This document shows, piece by piece, positions 58,144 to 64,000 of a DNA stretch of 64,000 nucleotides. The stretch covers positions 124,001 through 188,000 of the forward strand of contig NZ_RAQI01000002.1 of the NCBI RefSeq assembly GCF_003610465.1, given 5' to 3'. The translations under genes and the position numbers were made by a program. Under the pieces are notes generated by a model. That model was not told the origin of the DNA. It saw nothing but the letters and a program-made list of their open reading frames with translations, and ran no database searches. How positions within the stretch are numbered: the first letter of the stretch is position 1; each line of letters opens with the position of its first letter. This stretch comes from Xenorhabdus ehlersii (GTDB lineage Bacteria; Pseudomonadota; Gammaproteobacteria; Enterobacterales; Enterobacteriaceae).

Positions 58144-59361
58144 TTTCACCTTTTTCGCTTGCAAAATGATAACAATATCGGTTTTTGTATTCTCTTTACT
58201 GCTACTGGAGAACCAAGATGGCATGAATGATAATCCGGTATTTGCATCGGTATCTTTATTATCAGCCAATCCGCCAATCAAAATAATGTCGCCATCATTC
58301 ACAGAAACAGACGTTTGAATATTACGTTTAATCAACGTCGGTGAGTTATCAACCCCTGTATGCGTTTTTGCAAAATTAGATAATTCCTGACTGATAGACA
58401 AATCAATCACATTTTGTCTCACTTCCGGCATCACATTAAAAATCACACCAGAAGAACGATATTCAACTGACTGAATTGGCCTGTCGCCGGAAAAGCTGAC
58501 ATTCCCCAGAACCGGAACATCTTCACCCACAGAGAAAGAAGCCGATGTACCAGAACGCGCACGAAGCGATGGCGAACTGACCACGGTAAAACGAGAATCA
58601 GTATTAAACAGCTCAACTAACGCATTGATATTGCCAGAAGAAAACTTGATAAAGTTGTCCATACCGATCCCCGAACCATTACCGCCAATCTGAATAGAAA
58701 AGCGCTGACTCAGTAATTTAGCCGCCAATGCCAAACCTGAACCGTTACGCTCCGTTGTCTGAACCTGATAGACATAGCCACCTACATAAACCTCGTCGGA
58801 CACCGTATCAATAGACGGTAAAACCTGCTCTATCCGTGAAATATCCGCTTTAGTGCCATAAAAAACCAACATATCACCCGAAGAACTAAAGAAGTTCGCA
58901 CCAGAGGAATGATTAGGGGCTTTAGAGCCGCCCACATAAGTAGACACCGAACCACCATGACCAAACCTACCCTGAACAACACTGGACAAAACAGACGTTA
59001 AGTAACCCACAGAACGATATTGAGGCTTATAAACAAAGGTATATTGAGGGATCACCGGTTCAACAACTTTCAACTTATAAATATAATCCACTCCGTTTTT
59101 TTTCATTACCCCAATCCCCATATTATTAAGGTAACGAACAAAAAATTCTTTTTCATCAAGGTCTGGCGTAATATGAAATGACACTAATCTTTCATCAATA
59201 ATGACTTCTGGTGAAATCATAAAGGGTTTTTTAAAAACCTGACCGTAAATAAAATTAACCGACTTAGGAATAGAAACACCATCCAAATAAAAATCGACAC
59301 CTTTCGCAAAAGAAAAATAAGGAACAACAGATAACAAAATAATAGGAAATATTTTTTTCAT
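58138..59361 (-). CDS. Filamentous phage secretin (pIV-like)
   Basis: A 407-aa outer-membrane channel protein for phage exit. The signal peptide covers about 19 residues (ending YFSFA). N-terminal N0/N1-type domains follow, then the secretin core with VPVLGNVSFSG, SSGVIFNVMPEV, and the typical NDGDIILIGGLADNK near the end. Its start codon overlaps the Zot stop in ATGA (59358-59361), showing that the two are a coupled operon. It is on the minus strand only because of the inversion. Confidence 0.92.
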   Translation of the reverse strand: MKKIFPIILLSVVPYFSFAKGVDFYLDGVSIPKSVNFIYGQVFKKPFMISPEVIIDERLVSFHITPDLDEKEFFVRYLNNMGIGVMKKNGVDYIYKLKVVEPVIPQYTFVYKPQYRSVGYLTSVLSSVVQGRFGHGGSVSTYVGGSKAPNHSSGANFFSSSGDMLVFYGTKADISRIEQVLPSIDTVSDEVYVGGYVYQVQTTERNGSGLALAAKLLSQRFSIQIGGNGSGIGMDNFIKFSSGNINALVELFNTDSRFTVVSSPSLRARSGTSASFSVGEDVPVLGNVSFSGDRPIQSVEYRSSGVIFNVMPEVRQNVIDLSISQELSNFAKTHTGVDNSPTLIKRNIQTSVSVNDGDIILIGGLADNKDTDANTGLSFMPSWFSSSSKENTKTDIVIILQAKKVKR

Positions 59362-59771
59362 TTTGATACACCACTAAAATAAGTCACCTTTTCCCCATCA
59401 ACAAACCCGAACATCATGATACCTTTACCATGAAATTCAGTTTTATTAACCAGTCTGATATCACCGGAAGCATTCACCAAAGTGACGTAATTATAATTAT
59501 CCAGACTTAAAAAACCAGAAATACGCCACTTTGAAGAAATAGGCTTTTCTATTCCATTTCCTCTTTCAGCTCCTTTATTTCCGCTTCCCTCTCGCAAATA
59601 GTTATTGCCATCCTTGCCCCCAGATTGAGCTGGAAATCTATTATTAGCAGACACACTATCAGTGCCAGCCACGACAGAACTATCGTTAGCATAACCAGTA
59701 AAGAATCTGTAGAGAAAATAACCACTACAGACAGATAAGAGTAAAAAACCAAATATAAATACCCATAGCCT
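59358..59771 (-). pseudogene. Zot/pI assembly protein, C-terminal part, separated by inversion
   Basis: The frame open from the IS boundary encodes a transmembrane helix (WVFIFGFLLLSVCSG) and a periplasmic domain (WRISGFLSLDNYNYVTLVN). It is the missing C-terminus of the protein begun at 50114. With one TA copy, Thr230 of the N-terminal part continues directly with RLWVFIFG in the same frame, giving 367 aa in total. Confidence 0.93.
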
Positions 59772-59772
59772 A

Positions 59773-60184
59773 GGCTGCGTCCCTTAATTAGATAACCGCC
59801 TGTAAAAGAGTCGAATACAGCCTAATTTCAGCCCAGTCAATCAAGCCTTTTTCATCCAGAATGGACAGTAACCGATTAAATATCTTGTTGATAATGCCCG
59901 ATTTTGACCAGCGATTAAATCGGTTATAGACCGTTTTCCAAGGGCCATAGCGTTCAGGTAAATCACGCCACGGTGCCCCGGAGCACAAGACCCAGAACAT
60001 CCCATTCATCACACGGCGGTGTTCAACATGTGGACGTCCTGCTCGCTCTGAATGGACCGGGGGCAAACAAGGTTCTATCACTATCCATGCGTCATCAGGA
60101 ATGTCGTAGCGTGCCATCATCTTTTTCCCATATTGAAAACAGTTTAGATGAGAATACTATCAATTTACATTAAGGGACACAGCC
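59773..60184 (-). mobile_element. Internally deleted copy of the 920-bp IS5-family element
   Basis: The 412-bp element has the same terminal repeats as the copy at 50805-51724, but in opposite orientation. A 508-bp deletion lies between two TGAAATT repeats (positions 51159 and 51667 in the full copy). Flanks are TA on both sides, and the outer sequences belong to zot (left) and the transglutaminase gene (right). It can move only with a transposase supplied by another copy. Confidence 0.92.
59788..60120 (-). pseudogene. Truncated transposase of the deleted IS
   Basis: The first 97 residues equal the N-terminus of the full transposase (to LIDWAEI). The deletion then fuses another frame (RLYSTLLQAVI). 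All but the first part of the catalytic core is missing. Confidence 0.9.
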
Positions 60185-60221
60185 TAAAATTCGTCAGCAG
60201 AATTTTAGTGAATTAAAATAA
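60185..60221 (+). pseudogene. Displaced C-terminus of the transglutaminase-like gene
   Basis: Reading from the TA duplication, codons give T(K)IRQQNFSELK and a TAA at 60219-60221. Joined to the 229 codons ending at 51726 it makes a 240-codon gene in one frame. Confidence 0.85.
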
Positions 60222-60316
60222 TTCTATTTTTCATAAAAAACAGAAAATTCTTCTGTCTTTTATGTCCGTTTTTTTAGGAGGTGGTTATTATTTATCACAA
60301 AAAAACTAAAAAATAG

Positions 60317-60598
60317 TTATGTTTCCTTTAGCAATATATCAGCAATATTATAACTTAATACTTGAGTATCAATAGCTTCCTGATTACTCAGAACAGTAAT
60401 AGTTAAACGCGAATTTGGCAAACGTATAAAATAAGCTCTGTAGCCTGCCCATCCGCCGGAATGTTCCAAACTCGGCTCTGCTAAGTGGTTGTGATGCTCT
60501 AAACCAAATGCATAAGGTTCATGGTTTTTAACTATATATCCAGTAGATGTTGTTTTTGGTAATGTTTGAGTCATGCCATGATAGCTTTGGCAAATAAC
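60317..60598 (-). pseudogene. C-terminal remnant of a class C-like serine hydrolase
   Basis: The 85-aa frame ends with HSGGWAGYRAYFIRLPNS and TITVLSNQ. The HSGG motif is the KTG-like third motif of beta-lactamase/penicillin-binding-type hydrolases. The Ser-x-x-Lys and Tyr motifs are missing, so the gene is a fragment. Truncation is at the 5' end, next to the end of the nemA-like gene. Confidence 0.7.
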
Positions 60599-60599
60599 A

Positions 60600-60631
60600 G
60601 CGGCTTTACTGAAGCTATACAGCTTAGCCGC
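60600..60631 (-). terminator. Hairpin downstream of the Old Yellow Enzyme gene
   Basis: GCGGCT and AGCCGC pair, with an inner AAGCT/AGCTT stem, eight bases beyond the stop. The T run after it is weak. Confidence 0.4.
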
Positions 60632-60639
60632 CTATAAAA

Positions 60640-61743
60640 TTAATTATTCGCCTTCAACCAGTCGGTATATCCTTTTGCTCCATTACCATAATAAGCGTCA
60701 TTATTGATATCAGCCAGTTCAATCCCGTAGCGTAAACGTTCTACCAAATCAGGATTAGAAATAAACGGACGCCCGAATGCAACTGCATCTACCTTACCTT
60801 CCGCACGACGGGAAATCGCCATTTCAAGGTTATAATTGTTGTTGCCGATATAAGATCCGTCGAACAACGATCTTAGTTTATCCAAATCAACACCTTCGGG
60901 AACATCACGGCTTTTTCCTGTTGTTCCTTCAACAAAATGAAGATAAGCCAGCTTGAATTTATTGAGTTGCTGAATCAGATAGCCATAAGTTGCCATCACA
61001 TTACGATCAAGCGGAGTGTTTCCTACTTCCGTTGTCACTGGAGACAATCTAATGCCAACTCGTCCACCACCCCAAATATGGGTTACCGCGTCAACAACTT
61101 CGAGAATTAATCTGGCTCGGTTTTCAATTGAACCACCATACTGATCGGTGCGATGGTTAGTTGAATCACGCAGAAACTGTTCCAATAGATAATTGTTAGC
61201 AGCATGAATTTCTACACCATCGAACCCTGCACATTTAGCACATTCTGCCGCATGTCTATATTGCTCGATAACATCAGGGATTTCGTCGGTTCTAAGTGCG
61301 CGCGGCATGGACGCTTTTTCTATACCGCGACTGGTAAAAACATTACCGTCTGCTTTAATAACAGATGGTGCTACTGGTGCTTCTTTATTTGGTTGAAGAT
61401 CAACGTGTGAGAAACGACCGACATGCCACAATTGCATTACAATCTTACCACCAGCAACATGAATGGCATCGGTGACTTTTTTCCATCCTGCTACCTGATC
61501 TTCTGTCCAGATACCAGGAGTCATAGCATAACCGCATCCCTGTGCTGAAATATTAGTTGCTTCTGAAATGATTAAACCTGCACTCACACGCTGAGCATAA
61601 TATGTAACATTAAGTTCATTTGGAACCCCATCCTCATTCGTGCGACCACGTGTTAAAGGTGCCATAACAATACGATTGGAAAGTTCAATTTCCCCTAATT
61701 TGGTAGGCGAGAAAAGATCGGTTCTAGTACTATTATCAGTCAT
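60640..61743 (-). CDS. nemA: Old Yellow Enzyme family alkene reductase (NemA-like)
   Basis: An FMN- and NADPH-dependent reductase of 367 aa (E. coli NemA 365). Diagnostic stretches are MAPLTRGRTNEDGVP, MQLWHVGRFSH, FDGVEIHAANNYLLEQFLRD and AFGRPFISNPDLV. FMN-binding and proton-donor residues of the family are present. It reduces activated alkenes and some nitro compounds. The usual regulator nemR is not adjacent. Confidence 0.93.
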   Translation of the reverse strand: MTDNSTRTDLFSPTKLGEIELSNRIVMAPLTRGRTNEDGVPNELNVTYYAQRVSAGLIISEATNISAQGCGYAMTPGIWTEDQVAGWKKVTDAIHVAGGKIVMQLWHVGRFSHVDLQPNKEAPVAPSVIKADGNVFTSRGIEKASMPRALRTDEIPDVIEQYRHAAECAKCAGFDGVEIHAANNYLLEQFLRDSTNHRTDQYGGSIENRARLILEVVDAVTHIWGGGRVGIRLSPVTTEVGNTPLDRNVMATYGYLIQQLNKFKLAYLHFVEGTTGKSRDVPEGVDLDKLRSLFDGSYIGNNNYNLEMAISRRAEGKVDAVAFGRPFISNPDLVERLRYGIELADINNDAYYGNGAKGYTDWLKANN

Positions 61744-62059
61744 AATATTTCCTATTTTTTATATTGATATAATGATTCGACCAATACACAATATCATAAC
61801 TTAATGAAATTATAATTTGAGCAATATATGTTGGAATAATTACTTTCCATCAAGCTACTTATTATGTCTTTCTGTGATGGGGGTCCGAATGAAAACCCGT
61901 GGGTTAATGGTGTTAAGCAGATATAAGATACTATTATTATCGTTCCCTACCATACTGAATGGAATAATATTTACAATGAAGAAAAAAATAAAATACAGCA
62001 ACAACAGCAACAATTGCAAGTACAACAATTTCCATATCTGGTGAAAACTCCCCTATCCT
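61744..62059. other. Gene-free stretch upstream of nemA
   Basis: About 315 bp of A+T-rich sequence. Open frames here are short and start without ribosome binding sites. I see no RNA gene, IS end or clear operator. It probably contains the nemA promoter. Confidence 0.4.
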
Positions 62060-62382
62060 CTCAAAAAATGTTGATGTTCTACTTGCCAATGAAACAAGCT
62101 CCTATTTCCCTCGCCTTCTTTACCATGCCAGTTCCTCGGTTATTTCAGAAAATTGCATCAAGTGCATGGCAGTGATTCTGACAATACAAACTAGTGATTA
62201 CCAACTGTAATTTTGCTATCGTCCGACTCACAAGAGTGAAATGAGCAAGTTGTTGCTGTTTTTATGCCCTTAGCAACTAACTTAGCCAATTCATCATACA
62301 TGGAAGGAGAATCACCAAATACCCAATGCCCTGCTTTTGGATATTTACTTTCAATTAATTCCATGACTTCACTTGTTTTCAT
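62060..62382 (-). pseudogene. ASCH-domain gene broken by frameshift/deletion
   Basis: The first frame (62382-62191) reads GHWVFGDSPSMYDELAKLV and KGIKTATTCS, the start of an ASCH domain (RNA-binding-like fold). It stops early. Further along, other frames give FSEITEELAW and EGEGNRSLFHWQVEHQHF, the expected C-terminal half. At least one frame change and a loss of the middle have occurred. Confidence 0.7.
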
Positions 62383-62420
62383 ATTATCTTGCAGCTGCCC
62401 CTCATTAATGAAGATTTTCT

Positions 62421-63753
62421 TTATTTGATTTGGTACAGAACATCACCCACCACATTGAACAGACGATCAAGATCATCAATTTTAGCATTGAACATGGGAC
62501 CAAATTGCAACGTGTCACCACCAAAACGGACATAAAAACCCGCTTTCCATAATGCAATACCGGCATCAAAAGGCCGGACAACTGCATCTCCATCCCGTGG
62601 AGCAATTTGAATGGCCCCCACCAGCCCGCAGTTACGAATATCCACGACATTTGGGCAGTGCCTCAGTGCATGTAATTTTTGTTCAAAATGTGGGGCCAAT
62701 TCCGCAGCTTGTTGAGGCAGATTTTCTTTTTCCAGCAGTTCCAATGAAGCCAATCCCGCTGCACAGGCAACCGGGTGACCTGAATAAGTATAACCGTGGC
62801 TGAATTCAATCATATGTTCGGATAGAGATTGTGACATAAAGGCATCGTAGATCTTGCTGGACGCAATCACCCCCCCCCAAAGGAATTGCACCGTTGGTAA
62901 TTTGTTTGGCAAAGTTAAGAATATCTGGGGTTACACCAAAATATTCAGCACCACTCCAGCATCCCAGGCGCCCGAAACCGGTAATCACTTCATCAAAAAT
63001 CAGCAAGATATCGTATTGGGTACAGATTTCCCGTAAACGTTGTAAGTAACCTTGTGGTGGGATAATAGCGCCAGCAGAGCCAGAAAGTGGTTCAACAATA
63101 ACGGCAGCGATATTGCTGGCATCATGCAATTCAATGAGTTTTAGTAGTTCATCTGCCAGTTCAGGGCCACCAGCCGCTGGCATTCCTTTAGTAAAAGCCA
63201 TATTAGGTTGTAATGTATGCGGAAGATGGTCAACATCCATAAACTGACCAAACATTTTGCGATTACCCCCAATACCGCCAAGACTGGTTCCTGCGATATT
63301 GACACCATGATAACCCCGTGCCCGACCGATAAATTTAGTTTTTGCAGGTTGTCCTTGGATCCGCCAGTAAGCACGAGCCATTTTTACTGCGGTATCGGCA
63401 GCTTCTGAACCTGAACTGGTAAAAAATACATGATTTAAATCATCAGGCATAAGGCTGGCAATTCTATCTGCCAACTTAAATGACAAAGGGTGTCCATATT
63501 GGAAACCTGGGGAATAATCCAATGTTCCCAGTTGATTTGAAACAGCCTGACGAATTTCAATGCGTGAATGGCCTGCTCCACATGTCCATAATCCTGATAA
63601 GCTGTCATAAATCCGACGATCTTGATCATCAACCAGCCAGTTTCCCTCTGCTGAGACAATTAAACGTGGATCTTGTTGAAAATGACGATTAGCGCTGAAC
63701 GGCATCCAATGTGCTTTAAAGTTCAATTTTTGGAAATAATTTCTATCTGGCAT
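62421..63753 (-). pseudogene. Class III omega-amino acid aminotransferase, frameshifted in a G run
   Basis: The N-terminal frame (63753-62806) has FFTSSGSEAADTAVKMA, RARGYHGVNIAGTSLGG, LIFDEVITGFGRLG and the PLP lysine in NFAKQITNGAIPLGG. The C-terminal frame (62912-62421) continues VIASSKIYDAF, FSHGYTYSGHPVACAAG and ends in the family tail. The break is at a run of nine C on the plus strand (62870-62878). Eight would keep one frame of about 443 aa. The enzyme resembles beta-alanine/omega-amino acid:pyruvate transaminase. Confidence 0.85.
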
Positions 63754-64000
63754 TTTATAGCTCCTCGCACAAGGTTGTAACCAAGAGTTTGCAATGAAAC
63801 TATACTCAAGTTAAACCTCAATTATCAAATCATTAGTGATGAGTTTACTCACGTAAATGAAACTAACAAATTAAAAATAGGTATAATCATAAACATATTA
63901 TGTTTTCCTTCCACTGATTGATTTTATTATTAATGTTTGCAAACGTGATTTATTCTTTCTTTATTTTAGATGGTGTGCCAACTAATTATAACCCAGTAGA
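63754..64000. other. Upstream region at the window edge
   Basis: About 250 bp of A+T-rich non-coding sequence upstream of the aminotransferase. No motif is convincing. Confidence 0.3.

Noticed and set aside
61817..62044. 75-aa open frame upstream of nemA
   Set aside because: Low-complexity Asn/Lys-rich C-terminus, no ribosome binding site and no similarity that I recognise.
63766..63781. AAGGTTGTAACCAAG as a third, oppositely oriented Ter site
   Set aside because: Only the GTTGTAAC core matches. The 5' bases AGTAT and the following T are changed (G before the core, C after it), so Tus binding is doubtful.

Overview
The window looks like the replication terminus region of a low-G+C gammaproteobacterium of the Morganellaceae, most like Xenorhabdus or Photorhabdus. 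This is inferred from gene order and protein similarity recalled from the E. coli terminus (acnA-ribA-lapAB-pyrF-yciH, rnb, nth-rsxEGDCBA-ydgK, add-ydgA, manA-fumC-tus, ynfML-mlc-bioD2, ynfB-ydfG). Three landmarks support a terminus location: a tus gene, two identical 16-bp Ter sites (10930-10945 and 26777-26792), and a near-perfect dif site (56025-56052).

Layout. 1-33.7 kb is core chromosome: central metabolism (acnA, fumC, manA, add, pyrF, ribA, bioD2), LPS control (lapAB), RNA/DNA enzymes (rnb, nth), the Rsx electron-transfer complex, regulators (mlc, ynfL) and a class A beta-lactamase. 33.9-37.5 kb is a three-gene accessory operon: a phosphatidylserine-decarboxylase-like enzyme, a DDAH/amidinotransferase-fold hydrolase and an ABC exporter, which may make and export a small molecule. 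38.3-45.4 kb is a G+C-richer catabolic cluster: aldehyde dehydrogenase, double SnoaL-like protein, FadR-type regulator, cache sensor, GABA aminotransferase, DUF805 protein and a Tat-exported FAD oxidase, probably for polyamine/GABA-type amines.

45.5-60.2 kb holds a filamentous (inovirus) prophage integrated at dif, plus insertion sequences. Phage genes on the + strand (45.7-50.8 kb: Rep, ssDNA-binding protein, coat proteins, adsorption protein, first part of Zot) stop at an IS5-family element. The rest of Zot, the secretin and the other phage genes lie on the opposite strand next to a second, inverted, internally deleted copy of that IS (59.8 kb). Joining the two Zot pieces at their TA target duplications restores one continuous 367-codon frame. 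The other pair of junctions independently restores the C-terminus of a transglutaminase-like gene. Recombination between the two inverted IS copies has therefore inverted about 8-9 kb, including half of the prophage and the chromosomal dif site. Undoing the inversion places dif in direct orientation with the Xer-type site at the prophage left end (45587-45618) and gives a prophage of about 9 kb.

The right edge (60.2-64 kb) is decaying chromosome: a serine-hydrolase remnant, an intact Old Yellow Enzyme family reductase, a broken ASCH-domain gene, and an aminotransferase split by one extra G in a G9 run. I saw no tRNA, rRNA or CRISPR array.
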